A stretch of DNA of 64,000 nt, from assembly GCA_020912385.1 (NCBI GenBank), contig CP087208.1:2728001-2792000 (forward strand). The letters run 5' to 3'. Both the position numbers and the translations under genes were made by a program. Below the pieces are notes generated by a model. That model was given only the letters and a program-made list of their open reading frames with translations, did not search any database and was not told the DNA's origin. Shown here in pieces: positions 50,605 through 62,615 of the stretch. This DNA is from Neofusicoccum parvum. Lineage: Eukaryota > Ascomycota > Dothideomycetes > Botryosphaeriales > Botryosphaeriaceae. The stretch's first letter is position 1. Every line of letters starts with the position of its first letter.

Positions 50605-52684
50605 ACGCTGATGGCTGGCTGTGGAGTGCGGTTCCGGGGTCCGAGAAGGTTCCGGGAGGTTGAAGAGTGAGGGTGATGCTTCTGAGCTGGAAGGCCGATT
50701 CTTGTTTCTGCCAATTGGGTTGCGTGGTTGGCAACGTAAATGACTGTGTGAGGCGTGGAATTGAAGGAGAGAAGGATGTCACTCCAGTAGAACACGCTCG
50801 CGGAGTGTCTACGGAGTGACGCGGGGGAGTGAAAGGATTGTCGAGGCTAGGCGGATTTTGGAAGAGTTATGAGTTTGTGCGGATGTGGGGAGAAGGTGAG
50901 CGGGCAGCTGCCCAAGTCGGATGTCTGATGTCGCACGTGGCTGCCTGCCGAAACCTCCATGCGTGAGCTCACTTCCGCCAGGTCTTCGGCAGGACATCTG
51001 CAGCTACCTTTTTGACGCAAATGATTCATCAACGAATCCCGAGGACTCAGGAGTACATCCTATGTCCTTGAGTTGGGAAATCATGGTCGAGGTCGAGCAA
51101 ATGTTCCTGAAGGGCAGTATCTCAGACTTCTGTCTCGCAACGTGGTGCAGAGGTGTCTCGCTGGGCTGACAGCAATGTGTCTTAGTCTCACGATGATGAA
51201 GACAGTATGGTAAACTCGGGTATACTTGATACTAGCTACCGTCCTCCCAACAACACATGAGTCCCCCAGAAAACCTGCAGCACACCCCCTCTTCCCAGAC
51301 ATGATGCTCCTCGAACCCTACTGACAAAGCGTCCTGCGCGCCTGTGCGCTCTTTATCCCCACATCCCAATAGCCCTGGGTGAAGCATGAGAAAGAGAACA
51401 AACAAGAAGTAACGCCATGAACTCAAATAAATCCCCATAGCGCTCCCTCCCCCATGTAGTTGTCGAATGAATGTCGAAGTGTGTCGGTAGTCGCATAGTA
51501 GATCTCGCACAGCATCGCAAATGTCGCCTACCAGGGCGACGTCCACGGTGGACGCCACCCCGCCGCACACGCATCGACCCGTTAGCAAACTGCTTGAAAC
51601 AAGAGGGATGGGGAGACTTACCGTTTCGCAGGCCCTCATCAAGGCGCTGTGACCGCAGAAAGGAAAACTGAAAAGGAAGAACAAGAAAACCAACGAGCAA
51701 AAAGCAAGAACACCCCCTCTTCGCCCTCCCCAGTACCCTTGCCGCCTCGAGGTGTTGCCCCTTCCGCGGGACAACCCTCCCGCCCTCTCGTAGGGCTTCC
51801 CCCGCTGCGTTGGTGTGTGGTTAGTACCCCGCCCTCCGCGTACCCGCCGGCTCCGCCGTCTTCATCGATGCCCCCAGCCATGCCTGGAGCTCCATCCAGC
51901 TGAAGCACCCATGAGCCGAAGCTCCAAACCACCGACACCGCCATTCGCCAAAACTCCAAATCCTCCGCGAATATCGTGCTATTCTGAATCAGCCTCGCCG
52001 CCGCACCAAAACAGTGGAGTGAGTGAGGCAGTCCGTGACGGCGGCAGCTGTATGCGCAGGGCCTCTTTTGCTTGTTTTTGTTTGTTTGTCGCCTCTGCAG
52101 TCTCCAGCGTTTCAACGCTGCCGGAACTTTTCTTTTCTTTCTTCTTTCTTTCTTTCTTTTTTGTTTTGTGACAAGTCGCGCGCCTTTCGGCTGCGCTTCG
52201 CGTCTCTCTTTTCTGACGCCGAGAGCCTCTTTAGTGCTCCCAATCATTCATCCTTCGCTTTTCACCTTTTGGAATTTGTTGTTGCTCGACGCGTTTGATG
52301 GACTGGACGGAGGGCGCAGGTCTGAGAGTGGTTAGAGAGTCCTGGGGGTGAGGTGAGGGGAGGGGGGACATACTGTGTGATGCGCACTGGAGGATGACGG
52401 GGTGGGTGTGGCTGTATGGTCGTGGCGCTAACTACCCGCCGATTCGGGGGAGGTATACACTGGTGGGGCGCAGGTGAGGTTGCGTGTGATGAAGGACCGC
52501 ATACTCGTGAATGGCTTCCAGTGAAGAGGAGGAAGGAACAGAGGAGTGTCATGGGCCTCGTGAGGTGGAGGAGGGTGGAGAGTGATGGTAAGGAGAGAGA
52601 AGAGCCCAGAGAGGAACTAGGGAGGAGAGAGCCGAGAGAGGAGCCGGAGAGGAAAAAGCCGAAAGCTGCGACCAGAGAAGGCGC
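50605..52684. other. gene-poor stretch with possible short minus-strand gene
   Basis: A minus-strand frame from ATG at about 51945 (MAVSVVWSFGSWVLQLDG) is coding-like and contains a TACTAAC plus CGCAG that could be a 39-nt intron near 51830. No complete model is possible. The end of the region holds a (TTTC)n tract. Confidence 0.4.
52127..52165 (+). repeat. TTTC microsatellite
   Basis: CTTTT/CTTTC units are repeated for about 39 bp. Simple sequence, no function inferred. Confidence 0.8.
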
Positions 52685-54805
52685 TCAAGGGTCGAGCATG
52701 ATGATGGTCTCAACCGACAAACGGACCTTGGCCAGCGAAGTATTAACGCCGGCAATGTTGAGGTTACTGCAGTAACGGGAGGCCACACCCAACTCGCCCT
52801 TGATGGCGGAGTCCTTGTTGAACTTATCAGTGCCAACGATCTTCTTCATCTTGCCAATGACAGACTTGACGTGCTTGGTCAAGTTGGAAACAGTGGCCAA
52901 GTTGGCAGGAGCAAGATGGAAAGCAGTGTCGATGTCGTTGAGCTGCATGACCCGAGGAGGCAGAAGACCGCTGGTAGGACGAGGATGAGCCGTGGACGCG
53001 GACTCAACAGCAGAGCCAGGAGCAGACGCGAGAGGAGGAGAGCCAGCAGGAGGGCCAGCAGACGAACCACCAGAGGGACCGGAAGCCGAAGGACCAGCAG
53101 AAGGACAAGCAGGAGGACCAGGAGGAGGATTAGCAGAAGCACCAGCAGAAGCACCAGCAGACGGACCAGCAGAAGGGCCAGCAGAGGAACCAGCAGAGGG
53201 ACCAGCACCAGCAGGAACCACGACAGCGCCGGATGCGGCAACCGGCTTGTTCAGCTTGGATGTAGCCGCCTTGAACGCGTTGTTAAAGGTCGACAGCTGG
53301 AACAGAGGGAGAGCCGGAGCATGCGAGGCACCGAAGGGAGAGGACGTCGAAGGGGGAGCGGTCGACGTAGACGGGAGAGGAGGCGAGGGAGCGCTGGACT
53401 GAGTGGAACTACCGGCGATGGAAGAGCCGGTAGGACCAGAGGCCACAGCGGAGACGGGGACAGGAGCGCTACTCATCTGCACATCCATGGTGTGGGACTG
53501 GGTGTTGGCCACCACACCGGAGGAAGAAGCCGACTGACCAACCGCCATAACCTGGGAATCGGTAGGCGTGGAGGTGGTGTCGGGCATCTCAATGCCCTCC
53601 ATGGAGTCCGACTCAGTCGAGGTGGCCGTGGTGGAGGGACCAACGGGAGAACTCGACTGAGTGGAGTGGGAGTGAAATGAGGATGAGAAGCCGGTGAAAG
53701 GGGAGGGGGAGCCAAAGGACGAGGAGGAGCCAGAGCCAAAGACAAAGCCACCGAAGCCAGAACCAGAGCCGCCGTTGCCAGCAGGAGGAGAAGGACCCGA
53801 AGAGTGGCCAGAGGGACCAGAACCAGGACCCGAAGGACCAGAGCCAGGACCCGAAGGGACAGAAGGGTTGCCACCAGACTGCGACGCAGTACCCTGGCCC
53901 AAGCTCGACGAAGGCGTGAACACCAGGGGAGTGGTGTCCAACTTTGCCTCCATCCTCTTCAAGGCCCTGTCCTGCTCCACCTTGATAGGGGAGAGGACCT
54001 GTCCACCCTTGTTGTCGCTGGCAGAAGACCAGACCCAGGAGGAGTTGGTGATCTTGCTCAGCTCGCTCCTGACATTGGGGCCGGCGGACCGAACACGCAC
54101 GTCACTGGCTTTCTTCAAGGTCTTGAGTACCTGATCCTCGAGAGCGCCCTTGAAGATGGGCCTGGAGGCACCACGCATGAACCTAAAGGTGCTGGGTTCG
54201 AAGCGTGACTTGACGGTGCCACCACCGGTACCGCGCTGGCGGGAAAACAAGAGCGACACCTGTACATGCACAGTCAGAGGGATTGGTTCCAGCGAGGCGG
54301 GTGAAGGTGGGTGGTACCGATGACTTGGAGTGACGGTCGGTGTCCCTGGCCTTGACGGCGGGGTGCGTGTTCTGCTTGGTGTCAGACAATCCTGTGAGAG
54401 CCGAAGAGGATGGGTGGATGCTACCTTGAGCAATGGCTTGCAACGCTTGGTGAAGGTGTCGACCACATCCCTCATGCCGATTTCAATGGATCGGGTGGGA
54501 GAGAGAGTGATGGTGGGGACATGGACATCAGGTACATGAGCATCCGTCATGTCAATGTCGGCGGAGGGCGTACCGATGTCCATGCCCATTATCTCGTGGT
54601 CGGCGAAAGGGGTGAAGTCACCCGCATCTTCCATGATCGCATCAACGATGTCGGTCATGGTGGATGTGGTGATCGGCGACGGAGCAGTCGCGTGGGAGGG
54701 AGACTGGAGGTGGGAGATCGGAGCAGTCGTATGGGACGGACGCTGCATGGAGATGGAGATCATGGCGGGGGCCTTGCCGGCGAGAGAGTTCTTGACGGCG
54801 TTCAT
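52685..54805 (-). CDS. long low-complexity protein, three exons
   Basis: Exons are 54805-54425, 54371-54318 and 54259-52685 (669 aa). Introns are 53 nt (donor GTAGCA) and 58 nt (donor GTACCA), both with CTGAC before the acceptor and both in phase 0. The splice removes segments of different composition and leaves a clean KPLLK-NTHPAVKARD-VSLLF joint. The middle is a long Ser/Gly/Pro/Ala-rich stretch with GPSGPGSG and AGPSAGPSAG repeats. A short part has several FG dipeptides (FGGFVFGSGSSSSFGSPSPF), recalling FG-nucleoporins, but the repeats are few. The C-terminal 85 residues are ordered and helical (NDIDTAFHLAPANLATVSNL, then HVKSVIGKMKKIVG). No known family was recognised. Confidence 0.65.
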   Translation of the reverse strand: MNAVKNSLAGKAPAMISISMQRPSHTTAPISHLQSPSHATAPSPITTSTMTDIVDAIMEDAGDFTPFADHEIMGMDIGTPSADIDMTDAHVPDVHVPTITLSPTRSIEIGMRDVVDTFTKRCKPLLKVASTHPLRLSQDCLTPSRTRTPPSRPGTPTVTPSHRYHPPSPASLEPIPLTVHVQVSLLFSRQRGTGGGTVKSRFEPSTFRFMRGASRPIFKGALEDQVLKTLKKASDVRVRSAGPNVRSELSKITNSSWVWSSASDNKGGQVLSPIKVEQDRALKRMEAKLDTTPLVFTPSSSLGQGTASQSGGNPSVPSGPGSGPSGPGSGPSGHSSGPSPPAGNGGSGSGFGGFVFGSGSSSSFGSPSPFTGFSSSFHSHSTQSSSPVGPSTTATSTESDSMEGIEMPDTTSTPTDSQVMAVGQSASSSGVVANTQSHTMDVQMSSAPVPVSAVASGPTGSSIAGSSTQSSAPSPPLPSTSTAPPSTSSPFGASHAPALPLFQLSTFNNAFKAATSKLNKPVAASGAVVVPAGAGPSAGSSAGPSAGPSAGASAGASANPPPGPPACPSAGPSASGPSGGSSAGPPAGSPPLASAPGSAVESASTAHPRPTSGLLPPRVMQLNDIDTAFHLAPANLATVSNLTKHVKSVIGKMKKIVGTDKFNKDSAIKGELGVASRYCSNLNIAGVNTSLAKVRLSVETIIMLDP

Positions 54806-57800
54806 GATGAAGACGTACAAGAAGGAGTGTCGGAAGGTGGTGTGAGTGTGGTGGAGGGAGACCGGAAGTGTCGTTGACGAGAGCGAATTGGAAGCGCAGG
54901 GAGTCGTTGCTGGAAGGCGACGAGGGTGCTAGTGCAATTCGCGGTGTCGGTCGACGATGATGTTGAGAGGAAGAAGGAGAGTGTCTGGGTGTGGATCGGA
55001 GTCTTTAAGGAAGCAGTTTTGGAAGCGAGGTTCGTGCGTTCGTGCGGCAGGATGGAGGTGTTCGCGGAGGGAGAGGAAGAATATTACATTGCCGCCGCAG
55101 CCACTGCCAGCCGGCCAGGCAACGGCCAGCACTTCAAGGAGCAATGCGGCGCTAGTGGGCTCGCAATGGGCCGTCACTTTGGGCCATGGAATCAATCACC
55201 GAATCCGCTGCAGCGCTGGCGCACAGGTGGGGGGGCGCGCGCGGCGAACAGCGGCACCCGCAAGAGGTCGTCACTTGCGCGGGCCGTGGCGATGATGGCA
55301 CTGAGAGCGGAGACCACACACCAGATACTATCAAAGATGATATAAGGCGGCTGAGGATATAATAGCTGTCTTCTCAGACGGTTGAGAGGGGCGGAAGAGC
55401 CCTATATCACAAAGCTGATAGCAGCGCGCTAACCAGTCGCTTGCAGGATGGACAAAGCGCGCGAATATATAGAACACCTGGGTGGGTAGAGAGCATCTCT
55501 CCAAGCTTGATCAAGTAGTCTGACAACCTCGACACGTGGTGGCGCGCCGCAATGGCCCCAGGCGCAAACGCTGCTCGGGCGTGGTTGACATGGTCCGTGC
55601 GCATGGTGTTGCTCGTGGCTCCGCGACCAATCCGCCGCGTTCGCGTCACGTCGCGCGCTAGGAAGACCGGCTTTGGCGGCGCTGCGGCGACGGTTATACT
55701 GCTTGAATAACCAGCTGCGGGTCGGACTGGCCCAGACTTCCCAACGTTTAGCCGCAGCCTGCGCCGTAAGCAATACCACGGCCCACCCGGAGCAGCGTGA
55801 GGTAGACATGCACTGACGTCATGTCTGCGGCCGCAATAGCTGCATGCGCTGCGCCTGGGCAGGCGGCTGTTCTTCCTGGCCCTCCGACGACGTCCGCGCA
55901 CGCCTTCACCCAGATTGCCAGCAGACGCTGCCGCCGCTGTCCTGCTTCAGCTGTTCACACGCCCACCCCGTTGACGCCGTACGGTACGCTCACGAAGATG
56001 TACCCATCACTGAACTCTCCTGATTACTGACCGTTTCCCAAGTGCTGCACCGTCGACGACGCCTGTAGTCGCTACTGAGCTCATGCCGCCACCGCATCCG
56101 CAGGCAAACCGCCAACTCGAAACACCTTTCCGGCCTGTCTTATCACTGATACTTCGATACTACTCTTTCCAGGCCAAACGATTGGTGAAGAAGTCATAAG
56201 AGAGATGTTAAGGATCTGAGGGATACAGCGCTTATCTCTGGATTCCAACTTTTCATCCGAGCGACGAACGGGTCGATCTATTGAAGATGGTAAAAGCGCC
56301 ATTGCAGGGAGTATGCACGAAGACATTAAATGAAAAGAGAAGGTTACAGGAAACCACCAGACGGCCAAGCGGCTGGGACTGCCTTATGGAAGCATTCGCA
56401 ACTATGGAAACAAAGCCAGCAAGACGCACTGACTTACAATTTGCTCAAAGAAAATTCAAGAACAAACACTGCAGGGAAATACGGCAGCGGAATCCGCAAC
56501 AGAGTTTCCTGGATCGATCTCGTGCCCACTGGATGCGGGCCGCAAACACGAGCATTACGTGGAATCCGACCCGGACACGTTTTGACCCGGCCAAGCTGCG
56601 TTGCCTTTGCTGCACTGAACGACCATACCCTTCTGTTTCCCAGCTTGGCCTCGCTTGTGCTGGAGCATGCAGGATGATGCAATGTTTCCCACATGTGTGT
56701 CAAGAAGTCGGACCGGAGAGCCGTGACGTTGCAAACAAAGCAATATGCAATGAGGAGAACTCTCACATCCTTGAATGCCTGGCCGAGGTACAACGGGACA
56801 CCGTTCCTGAAGATGGCACCCGTCGGACGACATGCATGATGGGTGTTCTGACGGCTCCGTAGGTGGCTGATGTTTTTCCGTGCTGCTGGCCACTGGGGGA
56901 ACAGAGGGCTGCAGCGAGGTACCTTTTCTTGACGTGTTCTGGCCGTTTGACGGTACCGAGGTAGGCTTGTTCGGGCAATCAGTGCGGAAAGGCAGCGCTG
57001 ACAGATTCCTTAGGGCCAGTGGGCGGCAGCGGAAGCCAACGGCAGAAACGAAGGGTCCTCGGGATGTTTAAAGACCAGGCTGCGCTGCGAACACCCAGCC
57101 CGCCCCGCCTGGCACCATCGCGGCATCTTTCGCACGTGGAGCACGATGAATGGCATCGTTCATGCAACGGCGTGCGGCATCGGGCTGCCTTTCAACTCTG
57201 CAGTCGGCACTTTCCAGGAAGACATGTGGGAGCGTCGTACCCCGCAGATGGCAGGTCTGGCAGAGGCCGGCCAGAGCAAGTGGAGCCGAAACCTGGCGTC
57301 ATGGGGACGGACCGTGATGGCTGACGGGAGATGAAGAGGGGAGGACGTCTGTACAAGGTGCGCGGAGGGGTCCCCGGCCGCGTCCTCGCCGGCCAGCCTC
57401 ACAATGCGACGCCAGACAGTCGACGCGCCCCACGACTCCACACACACACTTCGCCGTCCCACGTCCAGCTCGCGACGCAAACGCCATGCCGCCACCCTTC
57501 CATCGCCGTTGAGGCTAATCCGACCGCATCTCCCCGACTCGAACCTTGTTGCGGCGACGCGCACCCGCAATCTCGCCGCACGCGCTCAATCAGCTGCGCG
57601 TCGCCGGCGGCCGAGGCAGTGGCGTGGACCTGCGTCTCCGCATCTCGTGCCCCCGTTCCTGGCTAGCCGCAACAGGCCAAAGCGCTTCCTTTCCGGGCAG
57701 TTTTAAGCTCATCTCACCCGCCGCTACCCCAGATTTTCTTGGCCCGTGTCGATCACGCCGTCGTCTCCTCTCGTGGCTCGGTATCATGTGCGTCCGCGTC

Positions 57801-58096
57801 CGCTGCCGTCCTCGCCATCGCGCTGCTGGTGGAACAGCGGACTGTCAGTCTCCATGTCGTGCCGAGGAGCCGCAGCGTCGCGATTGATTGCAACTGGAGC
57901 GCGATGGCGTCCAGATCGCGCCATGCCGTAGTTTCTTGATTTCCAGCGCCCGCTCCAGAAACATTCTTCTACCGCCCGCCGTCCGCTTTGAGCCCGATTT
58001 CCGTTTCTCCATCTGCCTGCCTTCGCACAGTCGAGTCTCACCTCTACCGGCCCATTTCCTGTCACGGCATCGCGAAACAGATCCCGCACCACCACC
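54806..58096. other. 3.3-kb gene-poor stretch
   Basis: Frames on both strands overlap without motif or splice support. Exceptions worth noting are a short helix-turn-helix-like relic at 56349-56432 and pyrimidine-rich DNA before 58097 that forms the promoter and leader of the HsbA gene. Confidence 0.45.
56349..56432 (+). pseudogene. helix-turn-helix-like relic, possible transposase N-terminus
   Basis: The frame reads GNHQTAKRLGLPYGSIRNYG and then NKASKTH before TGA, with a stop a few codons upstream. The AKRLGLPYGSIRNY pattern resembles the psq/HTH domain at the start of pogo- or Tc1-like transposases. It is short and the rest of the element is not seen, so the call is weak. Confidence 0.3.
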
Positions 58097-58933
58097 ATGC
58101 GTTTCAGCACTCTGGCCTCCCTCCTCTTCGCCTCGGCCGCCATCGCCGCGCCGGCACTGCCTGTAGATGTCGAGACGGCCATCAGCAAGAGGGGCGACTC
58201 CGCGGGCAGCTACGGCGGCAAGGGTGGTGGTGAGGAGTCGGTGCCCACCGGCGCCGCCGCCCTGACCGAGTCGCTCGGCACCATCGAGACCGAGCTCAAG
58301 AACACCAACGACACCGTCAACGCCTTCTCCGGCGGCCTGAAGGGCATCGGCCAGCTGCTCAAGATCCAGAGCGCGACCACCGAGCTGGGCGACGCCATCT
58401 CGAACTCCACCGAGATCGCCAAGGCGACCGGCAACCTTACCCTGGCCGACTCGTATGTGCCCCGTATCGTCATGGGATAGTGGAGTAGTTGCTAACATCC
58501 CGTGTAGCACCACCGTCGGCCAGAAGTTCTTGGAGCTCGAACCCCAGATCTTCAGCCTGCTGGACAACATCAAGGCCAAGAGGCCCGAGTTCGACAATGC
58601 TGGCTTCGGGCTCATCGACGTCATCGGCCTGCTGAGGCAAAACCTCCAGGAGCAACAGCAGAGCGCGAAGGCACTTGGTGAAGCTGTGAGCCCCCCTCCT
58701 TTCTTCTTCTGCCTTCGAGCATGCTCCACCTGACACATCTCTGAACCCGTTCACTGACATACCATCAGACCGTCGCCATCCTCGACCCCGCGCTCACCAG
58801 TACCGCCACCCCCGTCAACAACGACATCCAAACGCGCTTCTCCGAGACCATCGCCGCGTACCAAGGCAAGGGTGGCCTGATCGAGATCCCCCCGGGTCTC
58901 ATCGGCCTGCTCACCGGCGGCGGTGGCAACTAA
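58097..58933 (+). CDS. secreted HsbA / cell-wall galactomannoprotein family
   Basis: Exons are 58097-58452, 58508-58685 and 58769-58933 (232 aa). Introns have GTATGT with CTAAC and GTGAGC with CTGAC; phases 2 and 0 fit. The N-terminus MRFSTLASLLFASAAIAAPA is a classic signal peptide, followed by a Lys-Arg (SKRG) likely cut by Kex2. The mature part is helical, with N-glycosylation sites (NDT, NST, NLT) and the pattern of the HsbA family, whose Aspergillus member binds hydrophobic surfaces and recruits cutinase. The protein is expected outside the cell or in the wall. A Gly-rich end (LTGGGGN) closes it without a clear GPI signal. Confidence 0.85.
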
Positions 58934-59312
58934 TTTCTGACCAACCGCGTTGTACATGATTTGACGCCAGGTAGAGTGATGGCGGGCCATTGCGGAGGGA
59001 GGGGTTTAGTTTCATGACGCGGGACGTTGCCATCTCAGATTGCCACGAGCTGTTAATGTGGATACCCAAACAGTCCGTTCACTACATGTAAATGTGTATA
59101 CTCTAAAGTGGAGACGGTGGTGATGACCAGATATCAATATTGACCACCAGAATGCTGGACCTCTGATGTTCGATCTTTCCCACCCAGACCTCTGACGTCC
59201 TATCTTTCTCACACCGCACAACTCGCCAAAGCAGCTCTACTCACCAACACATCTCTACCCACCAACACAGCTCTACTCACCAACACAACTCTACTCACCA
59301 CCACCCCTCCCC
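58934..59312. other. spacer between convergent genes
   Basis: The last 100 bp hold short CTCACCAACACA-type tandem repeats (about 59240-59300), just beyond the SDR stop codon. Confidence 0.6.
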
Positions 59313-60425
59313 CTACCACTCCCCCACCCCCCCACCCTCCCAAAACCCCCCTCTCCCCCCCCTCCCCTCCTCCCCAACCGCCAACCCCACCGCCACCCCC
59401 GCCCCCTCATCCACCCCCCTCGCCCCCCGCCCCTTCGTCATCTCCGTCGCCACCCACCCCGGACAGCAGCTCCACACGCCCCGCGCCGCGCGCCCCTCCC
59501 GCTCCGCCGCCGCCCCCTCCCACGCCCCCACCGCCGCCGTCGCGCCAATCACCCCCGCCTTCGACACCGCGTACGCCGACCCCGGCCACCCGCGCGCGGC
59601 GTGCTGCCCCGCCGCCACCGCCGCCGCGAAGTCCTGCATCAGCGCGGTGGTGGGCGCAGTCGCGGCGTGGGCGGTCAGGGGGTTGGCCGGGGCGGCGGCG
59701 GCGCGGAAGCGGGCGCGGAGGGGGGGTGGGTAGGCGGAGAGGGTGCCGGCGGTGGAGGCGAGGTTGATGAGGCGGGAGAGGGGGGAGGGGCGGAGGAGGG
59801 GGAGGAGCGTGAGGGTTGCGTGGAGGGTGCCGTGGTAGTTGGTGGCGAGGGTGCGGTGGGCGACGGTGGCGTCTGGGAGGGTTAGGTGGGGAGGGGGAGG
59901 GGGGAGCATGGGGGGCGTACTGAAGCCGTCGAGCGCGATGCCGGCGTTGTTGATGACGATGTCGATTTGGCTGTGCGTGTGGGCGAGGGTGGCGGCGAAG
60001 GCGTCGATGCTGGTTGGGGAGCTGATGTCGAGCTGGTGGAAGGTGAGGCTGACGGGGCCGCCCTGGGCGGAGAGGACTTTGGCTTTGAGGAGTTGGGCGT
60101 CTTGGTGGAGGGCGTCTAGGGCGGCTTGGCCGCGGGAGGTGTCGCGGGCGGTGAGGTAGATGAGGAGGGGCCCGGTGTTGAGGGCGGAGCCGGGGTATTG
60201 GAGAGCGAGGTTGCGGACTGGGAGACGTTAGGACTTCTGAAGCTGCGGTGATGCTGGGGGAGATCAGGGGGGAGATGGGTGTGATTGAGGAAGGGCGGTG
60301 TTGCGGTGATGAGGAATGGCGTAGGGTGGATGAGGTGCTGTGGCTGCGGGGTAGCTCGAACCAATAGCGAGGCCAATGCCCTTGTTTGCGCCGGTGACGG
60401 CTGCTACTCGTGCGTAGGTAGTCAT
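59313..60425 (-). CDS. short-chain dehydrogenase, carbonyl-reductase type
   Basis: Exons are 60425-60362, 60217-59921 and 59872-59313 (306 aa). Intron 1 (144 nt) starts GTTCGA, an uncommon donor, and intron 2 starts GTACGC; both have CTAAC branch sites. The splice is supported by protein order: VTGANKGIGLAI joins to VRNLALQYPG as in carbonyl reductases. Motifs present are TGxxxGIG (11-18), NNAG (111-114), catalytic N132 (TNYHG), S160 (NLAST) and Y221-x3-K225 (YAVSK). The enzyme should reduce carbonyl groups with NADPH in the cytosol; the substrate is unknown. The C-terminal GFWEGG matches the FWEN end of fungal relatives. Confidence 0.85.
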
Positions 60426-60791
60426 GCTTGGTTCCTTGGCCGTTCGGTACCTGTATAGAGGTGTCAGGAGCTGCGATGGAGGACGGAGAGGCCGTGGTGT
60501 TGAAATGCGCGTTTGTCAGCATGTCAGCAACGGCAGAGAGGTGGATCCTGACGTCAGGGTCACGGGAACGCGCGATCAATGTTGCATGGAAGGTGCACGC
60601 ATCGTAATGGTCGCACTGTATATTGGCTGAACACTAGCGACGTGAATTGCGGAAAGGAAAGAACGATTAGAGGTATAATATCAGCAGCGGGTATCCATAA
60701 TCAAACAAAAAATCCCTCCCTCGATCGCACCGTCCCCCCGTCGTGAATTACCTCCCCCTCCGGCACCGCTCTCCAGATGACCGCCAATTGT

Positions 60792-61287
60792 TTACATAGC
60801 AGGCCTCTCGGTCTTGCTAACAATCCAGAATGCGTCTGCAAGGTGCACCGGCGTTAGCATCAATAATACCAAGAACGCGCCACACGGAGCTGGACGGCAC
60901 TTACGAATCACACCCGGAATCCATCCCAGAATGCTCAGACAGATGTTGATCAGGAAATCGGCGCCGCAGCCGCGCTTGATGAAGACGGGGACCGGCGGCA
61001 CGAAAAGCGCGAGGAAGTAGAGAAGGACGTCGGACTGCGGGTTTCGTCAGCATTTTTGAATTTAGTGATAGCTCTGGCGCCTGTGTGCGAGAAGGATGCT
61101 GCTGATCGCGGTGCTTGAGTGCAGCCGCGCTGGGGAGACTCGGGGAGGCGCGGGAGCGTATGGGATCGCTCGCGGTGAAGCCTGTCGCGAAGCATCCGGG
61201 TATCGCGGCATCGCCACCGTCGCGGTCCAGACAAGCAGGAGAAGTGGAAGTGCAACTCACCGTCGAAGAGGGCGGGCGGTTCGACAT
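60792..61287 (-). CDS. pmp3: Pmp3 / RCI2-type plasma membrane proteolipid
   Basis: Exons are 61287-61261, 61034-60905 and 60835-60792 (66 aa). Intron 1 is 226 nt (GTGAGT, CTGAC, CGCAG) and intron 2 is 69 nt (GTAAGT, CTAAC, TGCAG). The protein has two membrane segments joined by the family signature [19 protein letters not shown] and ends [14 protein letters not shown]. Pmp3 proteins are small plasma-membrane proteins that help keep membrane potential under salt and cold stress in yeast. The signature matches along its whole length, so identity is firm. The first nine residues (MSNRPPSST) are encoded by their own exon. Confidence 0.92.
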
Positions 61288-62369
61288 TGTGGCGTTGATG
61301 GTTGTTTGCGCAGAAAGCTTATTTGGCGCGTCGTGTTTCGCAGTGTTTCGTCTCGCGGCGAGGATGGTGTGAGTGCAGGCAGGTTGCGCAGTGTGTCAGT
61401 AGCACAGGAGACAGCACACGCCGTGGGCCGCCAGCCAGGCGCGCCTTTAAATAAGTTTCGCGCCGACGAACCACCCAGGGCGATGACGCCGAGCCTTCCG
61501 GATCTGCCTTGGCAACGGCAGTGCGGCGCCTTGCGCGCGCGGCCGGCTGCGAGCCAATGGAGCGCCGCTGCGTCCTGAGCATGCGCGCGCCGGCCAGTCA
61601 GCGCTCGAGTCGCGCGCAGGGCAGGCGACGGCGACGTCATGGAGTGGCGCGGCGTGGCGCTGCTCGGGCCGGCAGGGGGTCTGGATGTCGGCACCGCCAG
61701 AGGGCCATGCTGCGGAGGAGCGTGGCGGTGCAGGTGCATGAGGCTGGGGAGATTGCGTGGGAGGGCAGGGCGTCGGCGCGTGTGTGATGCATGGGGTCGA
61801 CGCAGTCGCTGGGCGCTTTGCTGGCTGGCGCGCGAGAGCGCTGCATGCTGGACGGAGCATTGCTGCCTGCACGACGTGGTGGAGGCTTTGAGAGCGCGCG
61901 TCGCGAGTAAGCGCTAATGAGTTTATTTTGAGGCTCCTGGGAAACTATCTCGACAGCCTGTCAGGGCGTGCAGTAGCGCCTGCCTTGCGGTGCGGGCTTA
62001 TTCGGCTGCTGCCGCTGGCTTCTCCGAAGTGTGATCTCGGAGCCCGCGGCCTGCCATTTGGTCCGTTCCGAGCCCAGAGGGATATTAATGGCCGACGAGA
62101 TGTCGGGTTGCTGAATTGCATGTGCAGGACACGTCTACCGACTCGAGCTACTTCAATTCTCAACTCCCCTGAACGATCTCATGCAGACAAAGATGCTCAA
62201 ACAGAGGGCATTGAATCACAAGGCGTCCATTCTACTACGAGCATAGCTTACCACATTGATTTATCGGAGCTTACGGCTGTAGAATCACGCATACACTGCG
62301 AACGGCATCACGCGCAGTTTTTCATCAATCATCTGCCCAGCGTCAAACATCAACCCTGCCATGCGAATG
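61288..62369. other. divergent promoter region
   Basis: A GC-rich stretch upstream of the Pmp3 gene with overlapping frames on both strands but no supported gene. Confidence 0.5.
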
Positions 62370-62379
62370 TATATATAAG
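62370..62379 (+). promoter_or_regulatory. TATA box, 62.6-kb gene
   Basis: TATATATAAG on the plus strand. The nearest plus-strand ATG is at 62513 and the preferred frame starts at 62616, so the leader is long or contains an intron. Confidence 0.45.
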
Positions 62380-62615
62380 CCCAGTGGAAAGCCAGCCAGT
62401 CAATCCACCCGTATCTCAACACAAAAGCGTTTTTCACATCAGTCCTGGTAAATATACATTATTCCCATCTTGTTTCCCCTTGACTCCGCCAAAGCCTCTC
62501 TCCTACACCAGCATGCCCTCGTTCACTATATTTCACCGTGCTGCAGCGCCACTACTTGGAAGTGTTGGAATTCCCTTCCAACTACTCCTTCTTTCTTGCC
62601 GTCTACCGCACTCCC

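Noticed and set aside
59407..60579. 390-codon minus frame overlapping the SDR gene
   Set aside because: Arg/Pro/His-rich shadow frame; the SDR motifs are in the spliced frame.
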